From Pipra filicauda (lineage: Eukaryota > Chordata > Aves > Passeriformes > Pipridae), in assembly GCF_003945595.2 (NCBI RefSeq), contig NW_024103696.1:2046001-2110000 (forward strand): a stretch of DNA of 64,000 nt, in the 5' to 3' direction. Of the stretch, positions 12,134 through 22,499 are shown piece after piece. The notes under the pieces were generated by a model that did not search any database, was not told the DNA's origin, and was given only the letters and a program-made list of their open reading frames with translations. Each line of letters opens with the position of its first letter. The first letter of the stretch is position 1. The position numbers and the translations under genes are program-made.

Positions 12134-12489
12134 CTGGGGACCTTATTGTGGTATATCAATACTTGAAGGGGGCTTTTTGGAAAGATGGGGATTTTGCTAA
12201 AGCCTGTAATGATAGGACAAGGGCCAATGGTTTTAAACTGAAAAAAGAGTAGATTTAAATTAGATATAAGAAAGAAATTTTTTATTATGTGGATGATGAG
12301 ACACTGGAACAGGTTGCCCAGAGAAACTGTGGATACCCCATCCCTGGAAGTGCTCAAGAGGTCAGTTTGGGTGGGGCTTTGATCATAGTGATCTAAGTGG
12401 AAGATATCCCTGCCCATGACAGAGGATTTGAAGTTAGATGATCTTCAAAGTTCTCTTCCAACTCATATGTTTCTATGATTTTATGATTC
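12134..12489 (+). mobile_element. CR1 LINE 3' end, plus strand
   Basis: It follows CR1 order: GGGGACCTTATTGTGG, ATACTTGAAGGGGGCT, AAGAAATTTTTTATTATG, CACTGGAACAGGTTGCCCAG, ATCCCTGGAAGTGCTCAAG and TCTTCCAACTC. It ends with the octamer-like terminus TATGATTTTATGATTC. It is a divergent copy, 5'-truncated, with no usable frame. Confidence 0.93.
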
Positions 12490-15400
12490 AGACCAGCTTC
12501 CTTGTTCTAGCAACTTCTTTGTGTCAAAACACACAGACAGGTGGATGAGTTTACAGGATTTAGTTGCTGAGAATTTTCTCTACAGTGTTCAAATACATAT
12601 TTATATTGATATCCTGCATAGTTTCAGGGAGGAATAAAAGAGATTGTTTCTGTCTTTATGAAAGCAGAGCAGAGTCTTTTTCTGCTCCTATCCCCCATCA
12701 CAGACTTATCTCTAATAGCTTCAAAATTGAGGACTTTTCTTCTGCAATGGAAATTTTTTGTGGGGCAACTATTCAGGGACTTCTTCCAGCTAAAAAAACA
12801 GTAGACAGCTGAAGCAGAATGGAACTGGCTTCTGTTATCAACCATGTCCAGGAAACAAACCCCCACTGAGCTGCTCCATAACCTCCAGTCTTTGAAACTC
12901 AGTGACTTTCATTTTATGTCTGTTTTCACTGTTTCAGCTTTGACATGTGTTTTTGTGTAGTATCGTGTAGTTAGTGAAGACTTACTGAGAGATGAAAGCT
13001 CCTGAATTTTCATGAAATTCTATTACTGCACTTTTTCATTTCCTATAGTCAGTTCTGATGCTTAAGGCAAGATTGAGTGGATGTACGAATCTTTTTAGAT
13101 TTAGCCCTGTGTTTGGAGCCAGCATTAATGTGGCTGGAAATTCACCCTTTTATTCTTTGAGAAAAGTTATTTTCATGTAGTCATGCCTTTTCTTTTATGG
13201 TTCTTTTTTTTGTTTTTGTTTTTGTTTTTTTTTTAAATTTTCTAACTTGAATTTGTGTATAATCCTTCTGTATGCTACTTCTGGAGCCCCTTTTGTGTAT
13301 ACTAATAGCCTCATTAAACATGACTTCAGTCAAAAGCATTCTCTCTCCTGAATACTTTACTACTAATATTGTTGTCTTGTCTTCCAAACAGTGGTGTCCT
13401 GCTGGGCTATCAGCAAGATGTAAGTGCTATAGTTTGTAGATATCCTTGTAAATCATATTTCAAATGGAAGGGAAATTAACCACAAAATATCTCATGTATG
13501 CTGAGTGTAATTCAAGTGAAAAATGTGATTCTTTAATTTTGATAAAAACATTTCAAATTCATCTTCCTATCTATTTTAAACCCAGTTCTAATCTTTCCTC
13601 ATCATTTCTACAACCTGACATCACACCCACAGAAGTGCATTTCCAGGAGGTTATTGATAGTCCATATAACTTGGCAAAGCATGAATCATACAGTTCCGCT
13701 GTCCCTTCAGAAACAGGGTAGCTGCATACAGATTGAGACCTAGAACTGACCCTCTGCCCAATGGTCTTTAATCCTTGGACTATACTCAGGTATTGTGTCA
13801 GACAATATCAGTTGTGCTCAACTGAAAGCCTTCCAGAGGCTATGCTAATAGTAATGGAATGGATAAGCACACACCTGTGGTCAGATTCATGCCCTGATAG
13901 TGTTTTACTCATAGGTATGTGCACTTTGAATCCAGACACTGGCTTTTGATGTAATATTTCACAAGCAGAGAAATGAAGAATAAAGGGATAATCCATTTTC
14001 TACTAGAATGAAGGAAACAAGATGGCTGAAGGCTTAAAATGGACAGATGAAAAAATGAAACTTATAGCAAGATATTTAAAATACTTGAGTACTTCAGATA
14101 CAAGCAAGTTACTCCTCTAGAAAATATATTTCAGAAAAATTAGTGGGTTTGATATAGAATTAGTGAAGCAAAATGTAACGACTTGTGATGTGCTGGACAA
14201 ACTGGATGATCTAATAGTTTCTTATGACCTTATACTTTATTATTTGACAAATCTATGGCTAAAATACTTGATAAATTAATAGTAAACTCTCTCATTTTAA
14301 CATATAGAGACATTCTCTGCAAGTCTGTTTTTCAATTGTCACTTTGTTCAGCTTTCTTTGAGAAAATTTTTAAAACTAGAAAACATGTCCACAGCTACTG
14401 CATTTTTTAGAAAATATACTTGAATTTTCCATTTAAATTCCCTATTAATAAATCTGAATCAAAATACTACCACAGTTTTAAATTTGCTGGACAAATTCCA
14501 TCTTTGGTCCATTGGAGTTTTTTTTCAATTTTTTTTGCGGGTGGATAATTTTCAATAGTTTGAAATTGGTTTTGAGTGCAGAAAAGGTTCTTTGGCTAAT
14601 TTTAACTGCTAATACAGCTAAACAAGTGGTTCAGATGTAGCTGAGGTATCAACCAAGCATGAATTTTTGCTCATGAAGGTTAGCCAACAATGTCATTGAC
14701 ATCTTATGAGCAAATGTTCACCTTCTAATGCATCTCTTTATAGTTCATGATAATGTAAAACTTTCTGGATATGAAGTGTCCATGACAATAAAACGAAATC
14801 CTCTGCTAGTACCTTTCATAGGTACCTTTTGTACCTTTTAAAAGATGCATGCACATCTGTGTGTAAAATAATGTTAATAATATCATTGATCAGAGCAGCT
14901 GACAGAGAGTAGCCATTTGCAAAACTTATAAAGAATTGGCTTAGATTACTTAATTTTTCTTTCTGTTTTCTGATTCTTTTGTGGTTGAAAATTGCAGTGA
15001 TAACTAATAACTATCTCTTGTTCTCTATTTCTCCCCTGCTTCCTTTTCTTTGTTCACAGAGTTAATGATTTAAACAAATCAAGACACAATCAGAGTGAAT
15101 AATTTCTAATCTTTTTGATGCTTTTTCTAGTTTGCAGAGAAAGCAGATGGCTAGCAGTTATGGTCCTATGGTCTGCTTTTGGCTATTCATTGGTGCAGGA
15201 GAGAGAAAAAAAGGATGAAAGTTCTAACAGCCAGGATCCCTCATTCAAAAAGTGCTTCCAGGAGGGTGAGTCAGAGTACTGAGGGAGGCAAGCGGGGTGC
15301 TCATCACCTTTTTCATTTATTACCTGAGAGGCTGATGGCAGATGGAGTGAGAGAACATAGCTGTCCTGTAGGGCTAGATAAGGAAACAAGATCATTGATT

Positions 15401-16350
15401 GCTGTGTACAAAAACACAATAAAGAAACCAGTGAAAAAATGCCTGGAATCAAAATAAGGAAATGCATAAAACAACAGCCACAGCAACAATAAGACCAACA
15501 ACGATAATAAGCAACCGACCTTCATGAAGCTGTGCAACTTCAACAATTCTGCTCTTTTGTCTCATAATAGGATGATGTGCCAGTCCTAGCCTTACAAACA
15601 AAATTTTTATGAAATATAGTTTGTGATTTTAACATCATGAGCTCCCTCACCACAACTCTAACACTGCCATCCCATTAGATTCCACGGTGTTGGAGAAAAA
15701 CAGGTGTTCAACAATCCGTGGTATATGGAATTTCTACTCTTTGGCTTTAACTTATTTCTGTTCCCTTCTCTGTAAACTGCATAGTGACATGCATTACCTG
15801 TTTTCCTTTTTTTTTTCTTTTCAGTTTTTTTCTCTTTTTCCTTTTGTTTTTTCAAGCTCTTGCAACTTTAACAATGCAGATTATTCTTGGGGGGAGATGA
15901 GTGGGTGATGTGTGTGTGTATAATAGTATAATACATTGCAAATCAAGAGGAGTGTTGCAATTTTGCTTTGTGTTGATGCTAAGCAAACCTACATAAGAAG
16001 CTTAAATATTCCTTGTTTCTGCAGACTATGGAATGAATCTGCAGAACTTGACAAAATGGGACTAGTTAAAGATTCAACCAATATTCCGCTTGTTGGCCTA
16101 CTTTTCAGCACCTCTCTAATTGTTTAAATCTATACTGTCTGGCCTGTAAATTCTTTTGTCTAGTTTGAAACTACAAAAGAGGAATATTTTGAAAGTTCAA
16201 AGCAAATCAGCCAAGCTGCTTTCAGCTTGCAGGGTGATAAAAATGTAACATGTTTCTGCTTTAATTTACACATTATGTTAATTCTTCGAAGTTATTTTGA
16301 GAGGAATGTGTTAGCAACCTTCACCGGAACATATTTGGTTTCATGCGTTC
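12490..16350. other. AT-rich unique DNA with low-complexity tracts
   Basis: No gene was recognised. T-rich low complexity lies at about 13203-13236 (repeats of GTTTTT) and a pyrimidine-rich tract at about 15808-15853. Confidence 0.5.
13203..13236. repeat. T-rich (GTTTTT)n-like tract
   Basis: Visible runs of T separated by single G form an impure short tandem repeat. Confidence 0.7.
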
Positions 16351-16370
16351 ATGCACGCGTGTTCGTGCAT
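16351..16370. repeat. CpG-dense perfect inverted repeat
   Basis: The arms ATGCACG (16351-16357) and CGTGCAT (16364-16370) are perfect reverse complements around the six-base loop CGTGTT. The neighbouring CATGCGTTC adds another CpG. CpG is otherwise scarce in this part of the window. Confidence 0.7.
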
Positions 16371-16914
16371 ATTTGTTCAGGAAAAATCATATGTGGTTTA
16401 AAATAAGCTTGTCCTCATTTGGCAAACTGATTTTTTTCTCAAAGCTTTGTGGATTCTGGTATTGAATTGTAATGAGACTAGTTATTTCAGACAATCAAGT
16501 ATTCTCACTACCCAAATCTCCCCAAAGTGTCTCATTACAGCATAAACATATTTACTATAGCTGACATAATGGATAATATATTAATTCTGATTTTAGTTTA
16601 TATGCCCCTTTTCTTTTTCACATTGTTGCTGATTCCAGATTGGTAGTATGATAGGCTAAATCTGCATTTATAAATTATACATGCCTGTATTTGCTCTCTA
16701 GAAAACTACGTGATGTTAACAGTAATGGTATAATACTACCTCTCAAATCATGCACAGGCACTATCTGGGGAGTGCTAGTTGGCCCTGAATAAACTGTAGT
16801 AAGTGTGGCAGCAATTTAATAACAGGGTTTGTTGTCTTCCAGGACCTTGTGATGATCCCCGACCCAGTCAAATAAACAAGGATAGGTGTAACCTGTATAT
16901 AATCTTCCTCCCAG

Positions 16915-17047
16915 GGGTTCCGTTGGCTATGGTACAAGGCCTGGTTTTGATAGAGAACAGATGTGCAACCTTGGCTTAGATTCTGAGAAAACTGCTAAGC
17001 AGTGGGAAGGAACCATCAGAAAGTACATAAACCATAAGCCATTCAAG
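16915..17047 (+). other. Candidate unassigned exon-like open segment
   Basis: A pyrimidine-rich tract ending AG (TATAATCTTCCTCCCAG) precedes, and a consensus donor AAG/GTAAGA follows. Inside, after one leading base, 44 codons are open in one frame (first residues GSVGYGTRPGFD, last residues KYINHKPFK). The surrounding stop-free run spans 16892-17098. The other two frames contain stops. I do not recognise the peptide. There is no start codon at its head, no second exon that I can link, and the length is short, so this may be chance or an old transposon piece. Confidence is low on purpose. Confidence 0.25.
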
Positions 17048-17101
17048 GTAAGAAAGGTAAAATTTCAGGCAAAGAGAAGACCACTGAGACTGGGTAGTTA
17101 G

Positions 17102-18180
17102 CAGGTCAAGGATTTAGAAGGAAAAACACTGATATGAAAAGGTATAAAATCCTAAGGAAAAAATCCCTGGGAACTGGAAAATAACAACTTGGCAAAGTAA
17201 AAGGAACAGCACAGAACTAAAAGTAACAGCAGTCAACCTTTATTCATCTGCTTGGTGAGTGAGTGGACAACAGAGACTTGTTAGGTGCTGTACCATGAGT
17301 GGTGAGCATATTAATGCTTAACCTGTTAAGTTTCATAATCTATTGTGTGTGTTCATCAATAGATAATTGTATTGGTCTTTAAAGTTACATATGTCCTAAC
17401 TGTAAATTCTTTTGGGTCACAGTAAAAATTGTCCAAACAACATAACTCAGAAGGTCAAGATTGTGAAAATGCATGAAATGACAAATTATTAATTTGATGG
17501 TATTCATTTAAAAACAATTTTTAAGTGAAAAAAACCAAAGTTTTTCTCTTGTGTTACACAAAGTAAAGGATAAAATAAAACAGGTATTCTATATTCAAGT
17601 GTATTAATGTGGTTTTAAAGATTTAACATTTATTGACCTTATAGAGAACCTGATTTAACTTTACTATCTCAGGTCAATGATTCATTGCAAGATTAGGGTT
17701 ATATTAGAATATACTTAATTGGACTGCAACCCTAGAAAAAGTGCACTGTATCAACCTTTCCTCAGTCGAGGTTTATCTTTTTACTTTAATTCTTTATTAG
17801 TGAGAATAATGTTGTGAGGAACCAGGCAATATTTCAAGACATAACTAAAACAAACAAAAGAATGAAAATATGTATGGCTCTGGTGATACCCTCATATTCA
17901 TCTCTGCTGTGGATATACAAATTTAGACTAACAAAAAAAATGTATATCATTTGATGTTCTTCATTCTGCTTGTAAGTTCTATTACTTTGGCTTGTTCAGC
18001 TCTTGTCAAATGAGTGGTGATTTAACACATAGGGCATCTGTTACTGTGTGGTTGTGTGTGCCTTTACACATTCTTGGAGGACAGCTATGTAGGCAAGATA
18101 CATTAAAAAAGGATAAAATAACAATATAAAGAAAAAAACAATAAATCCATACAAATCTTCTTGAACTAGCTTTTTATTTA
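17102..18180. other. AT-rich unique DNA
   Basis: No gene or transposon was recognised. Confidence 0.5.
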
Positions 18181-18185
18181 GGCAC
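18181..18185. repeat. Target-site duplication GGCAC
   Basis: GGCAC directly precedes the LTR here and directly follows it at 19130-19134. Confidence 0.92.
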
Positions 18186-19129
18186 TGTCATGGTTTAATC
18201 TCAGCTGGCAACTTACACCACGTAGCTGCTCACTCATTCCTACACCAGTGGGATGGGGAGAGAATTAGAAGACTAAAAATGGGAAAACTGGTGGGTTGAG
18301 ATAAAGACAGTTTAATAGGTAAAGCAAAAGCTGTGCACACAAGCAAAGCAGAACAAGGAATTTGTTCATTTTTTTCCTAGGGACAGGCAGGTGTTCAGCC
18401 AACTTCAGGAAAGCAGGGCTTCACAAATAACAGACTTTTTTGGAGACAGATGCCCTCATTTCAAGTGCCTCCCCCTTCCATTTCCCCCCACCTTCATGCA
18501 GTGAGCATGACCCCATAAAGTATGGGATATCCCTTTGGCCAGTTGGGGTCAGCTGACCTGGCTATGTTCCCTTCCAACTCCTTTAACAGCACCAGCCTCC
18601 TTGCTGGGGAGGCAGTAGTAGAAACAAAAAGGACCTTGCTTCTGTGTAAACACTGCTCAGCAATAACAAAAACATCTCTATATTATCAACAATGTTTTCA
18701 TCACAAATCTAAAACAAATCCCATAGCAGCTACTGTGAAGAAAATTAACTCTACCCCCGCCAAAACTAGCACATTATTCACTCCTTACTATTATTCACAA
18801 TATATGATATTATGCTCAGTATATAAAGCTGGGGTTAGAAGAAGGAAGGGGATATGCACGGAGTGATGGTGTTTGTCTTTCCAAGTCACCGTTATGCATG
18901 ATTGAGCCTTGCTTTCCTGGAGATGGCTGAACACCCGCCTGCCAACTGGATGCAGCAAATTAATTCCTTGTTTGGCTTTGCTTGTATGTGTGGCTTTTGC
19001 TTTACCTATTAAAGTGTCTTCATCTCAATCAACGAGTTTTCTCACTTTTACCCTTCTGATTCCCTCTGTCATCCCACTGGTGGGGGAGTGAGCAAGTGGT
19101 TGTGTGACAGCTGGGATTAAACCATGACA
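18186..19129 (+). mobile_element. Solo LTR, avian ERVL type (944 bp), complete
   Basis: The two ends are a perfect 15-bp inverted repeat (TGTCATGGTTTAATC at the start, GATTAAACCATGACA at the end), flanked by the 5-bp duplication GGCAC. Inside are the block TCAGCTGGCAAC, the block CCCTTTGGCCAGTTGGGGTCAGCTG, a TATA box (18820-18827), and a polyadenylation-like ATTAAAG (about 19009-19015) followed by the CTTCATCTCAATC block. This order defines the plus orientation. No internal region remains, so it is a recombination-derived solo LTR. Similar LTRs are common in birds. The open frames inside it (for example 18522-18866) are not genes. Confidence 0.95.
18820..18827 (+). promoter_or_regulatory. LTR promoter TATA box
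   Basis: TATATAAA lies in the context GCTCAG...GCTGGGG, at the expected U3/R border of the complete solo LTR. Confidence 0.75.
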
Positions 19130-19883
19130 GGCACAAAGTTTCGCTTTTAAGAGGGTCTGCCCACTCATGTCCTTTCTGTTTTCAGAATCCAGATATTTCT
19201 CTACCCATCAGTGTATTTTAAAATACAGGCTTTACAATAATGAACATATGAAGGAAAAGCATGCAAGGCATCTAAACTGTTCTACAACTGTTTGACTTAG
19301 TGTAATATAAATTAATAAATAAATATGGATTTTGTCAGAGGATTATCATCTTTTGATCTACCCACCATAGTTGTGAAGAACAAAAGGTAATATTTAAAAA
19401 AATTGACATTTAAATAGCAAACATATTTTACCTGATAAAAGTTTTAACATGCATACCTGTTGTTGTTCCTCAGTCATTTCCACCCCCTTCACAGTTAGCT
19501 AACAGTGTGTATACTCTCTTGCCAGGTTTTTTCATTCATTTAGGCAAGGAAATAGGAAAGTACAGTGTAAACATATTCAAGGGAGCAGTCCGCATAGTCA
19601 GTTTTGTTGCATTAGAGCTATGTAGACTCTGCTCAGAATCGAGGACTTGAGTCACAGTCACAATGATGGATTCCGAAAATTTCTGCTTCTTCAGAGTGAG
19701 GAACATGCTAGACTTGCAAATCTTTATAAACCTTTTATTTTATAACTGGAATATGCTAACCTAAGCTGCTATTTCAGTGACTTGTTTTGCTTTTGCTTCC
19801 CATTCATAAGCAAGACTTTCCTTTCTTCTCTTTCTCACTTCCCCTTGGACAGCTGTTAGCTAATTCTTTCCAATATTCATATA

Positions 19884-20301
19884 TGTCTTGGTTCTTGACA
19901 GAATGGGGTTAATTTTTGCAGTAGCTGGGAGGAGGCATGGCCAGGACCCAGAGGTTATTCTATAAAACGTCACATCATTTTTGCAGCGTTGGTGGAAGGG
20001 TCCCTTCTGGATTGCATAGCGTGGCTGAGGGAGCAGTCAGGCATTGTCAGGGGTGAGCACTTGTGTGCCAATTGTTCATTTATTGCACACTCTTAGTATT
20101 CTTGCTGTTACCATTCATTTTCTTATCTCACTGTTGTTTCCAGTAAATTGTTCTTATCTCAACCATGGTCTTTACCTTTTGTGCCTCCAATTCTCCTCTC
20201 CAACCCTCTGCAGAGGGAAGGTGAGGAGGAGGGGGAATTGAGCAAGTGGCACATGCATAGGAGTGTTTCAGTGAGGACACGAAACTGGGGAATATCATTC
20301 A
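19884..20301 (+). mobile_element. Degraded ERVL-type LTR (about 418 bp)
   Basis: It starts TGTCTTGGTTC. It contains AGTAGCTGGGAGGAGG, a TATA box (19960-19968), GAGCACTTGTGTGCC, a (T)AAATTGTTCTTATCTCAACC block and GTGAGGAGGAGGGGG, and ends near AAACTGGGGAATATCATTCA. The order fits a bird ERVL LTR with a large U3 deletion. Both ends are poor matches to each other and no convincing target duplication is left (ATATA versus TAAAC), so the limits are approximate. Confidence 0.72.
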
Positions 20302-21620
20302 TAAACCTTGACAATATATCACTTCAAAAAACTGTTGATAGATTACTCAAGTTGTGTAAAACCATGGTATCTTTGGAGCTTTAAAATAATGTTAGGAGGC
20401 CTCTGAATATTAGCTTTGTCTTGCCTTAAGAATGGCATTGAGAATTAAGATTTTACAAACAAAGGGTCATTGAAAATTTTGCTACTTGCATCAGCTACCT
20501 TATTTTTCAATTTCATTCTACTCTACTTTTTGCCTGTATATCTGTCTCCATCACCAAAGCTCATCATTTGAACTACATCAAGGGTTTATGCAGCAGCATT
20601 AGGTGAAGAATGACAGTCAAATACAAATTACTGAGAAACAGCGTACTAAAATATTTGGCAGCTCTTTCTACAATACAGTAGTGACAATAACAGCAACAAT
20701 TTGCTGCATGCTTGTAATTCCTATGTTCAAACAAAGACCAAATGACACATAAACAGACCTTGGATTAAAAACTGATAATTACACTTTGTTAGCTCAGAGC
20801 CTTGGTCTTTGACCTAGCTTCACATACCCTGAGCAATTTGTATTTCTTTTCTAAAGCTTCTTGAACGTATACCAAGATAGCAGTACCTAAAAGAATTGAA
20901 ATGATGATTTAGATACTGAGGAATTTTTTGCTATATCATAAATATTACAGCATAAAACTTTTTCTTTATTTATACATACTTGGATTTGCTAATAATATGC
21001 GTGCAAAAGAACCAGGTTCAAATTGGAAGAGCAACCAAGGACCACTTGGGTGTATACAGGCAAAGAGTAGAAGTAAGAGTCCTAGATAAATAAATTAATG
21101 CTTTACTGGCATATTTTATTGGCATACATTATAAAACTGCCAGTTTATTTATTTAAATGTATCATTACCATATCTGTTTGAATATGTGTTCAAGTGAGAC
21201 TTGAATACCTTTTTCCTAAGTAATAACTCCTGTAAATTTACAGGTTTCTCTTTTAAAAAACAATCAAGCTTGTTTCTTAATAGATAAGAAACACATAAAT
21301 AGATAAAGAAAAATACAGTATTATGTACAAAATGTTGTGGGATTAAATTAAATTGGGTTTTTAAAACTGAGAAATATAACATAAACAATTAACCATTTAG
21401 TTCCTTTTTTTTGGTGTATCACTAGGGTACTTTTCATTTGCCATTGTTTTCAGAATATCTTTTAATTCGTTCATTTTGCAATGCATCAGTTCTTGTGTAT
21501 GATTCAAAATAAATTACAGTGGTTCAATTCATAGATTCATCAAACTAAAGAAAAAAGGATCTTTCAGAGACTATTTAAATTTTCCCACTACTTTCTTTTT
21601 ACCTAATTCAAGTTCGTAGA
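20302..21620. other. AT-rich unique DNA
   Basis: Nothing recognised. Confidence 0.5.
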
Positions 21621-21672
21621 GCATAGAATCATAGAGCAGCATAGGTTTGGGTTGGAAAAAACCTTAAAAATA
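21621..21672 (-). mobile_element. CR1 3' terminus scrap
   Basis: GCATAGAATCATAGAGCAGC followed by GGTTTGGGTTGGAAAAAACC is the inverted CR1 end. Similarity stops after about 50 bp. Confidence 0.75.
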
Positions 21673-22402
21673 AATTTCACAATATCTATTGTGAAAATTG
21701 TAGAACCACTCTTGGATGGAAATACGACCATGCTTTTGAGAGCATTCAGAGAAGGAAAATTTATAATTGAACTTGCCCACATGATAAAAAATAATGGTTG
21801 GGAGTGAACCATAACATTTTTCCTTCTGTTTGGACTCTATTCTGTGGAACAGACTTTACAAAGACTAATGCAAAGTAAAGGAAGAGCTTGGCTAGAGTGG
21901 TCCTGAGAATATCACTGAACTCTGAAACTTCACAAATGAATAGTGTAGTGTAAGTGGCTATTTCAGGCCATATTTGCCTTTTCTCCTTGTGTAAGTTCCC
22001 TCTTTTTGTATGTATATTATTGTGTGAACAGTTGTCTTGGAACATTTTGGATGACCTTTTTCCAAACTCTCTCTGACTAGAGAAACAGTTCACCAATTGA
22101 AAATGTGTTTTACTGGTTAGCATCTCTCTCTGAGCTATGCCTTTAATGCTACCTTCTGCTGTGCATGCTTCTTGCCTAAACACCTCCACTTCAGTCCTGT
22201 AGAAGTTCTGTATCTGAGCAGTCTGAAAGAATGGGGTGCTTTTTTATACGTAGCAATTTTTGTTGTGTTTGGCAGTGAAGAGGATGCAGTATTGTAGTTA
22301 TTAATTTCTTTTTTAAATTTGAGTGCACCGCAACCTGTGTACATCTTTTAGATGAATTTGTTAAAAGTACACTGCTCACTTCAAAAGAAAATATTTCAGT
22401 TG
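21673..22402. other. Unique DNA
   Basis: No gene or repeat was recognised. The overlapping minus-strand open frames here have no recognisable content. Confidence 0.45.
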
Positions 22403-22499
22403 CAACCCCACTGCCATGGGCAGGTACACCTTCCACTACACCAGGTTGCTCAAATCCACATCCAGCTCATCCTTGAACACTTATGGGTATGGGGAAGTT
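22403..22499 (-). mobile_element. CR1 internal scrap, minus strand
   Basis: ACTGCCATGGGCAGGTACAC, TTCCACTACACCAGGTTGCTC and ATCCTTGAACACTTATGGGT follow the CR1 3' UTR order seen complete at 62600-62905. Both ends are missing. Confidence 0.85.

Noticed and set aside
18522..18866. 114-codon open frame as a gene
   Set aside because: It lies wholly inside a solo LTR bounded by inverted repeats and a target duplication; no protein features.
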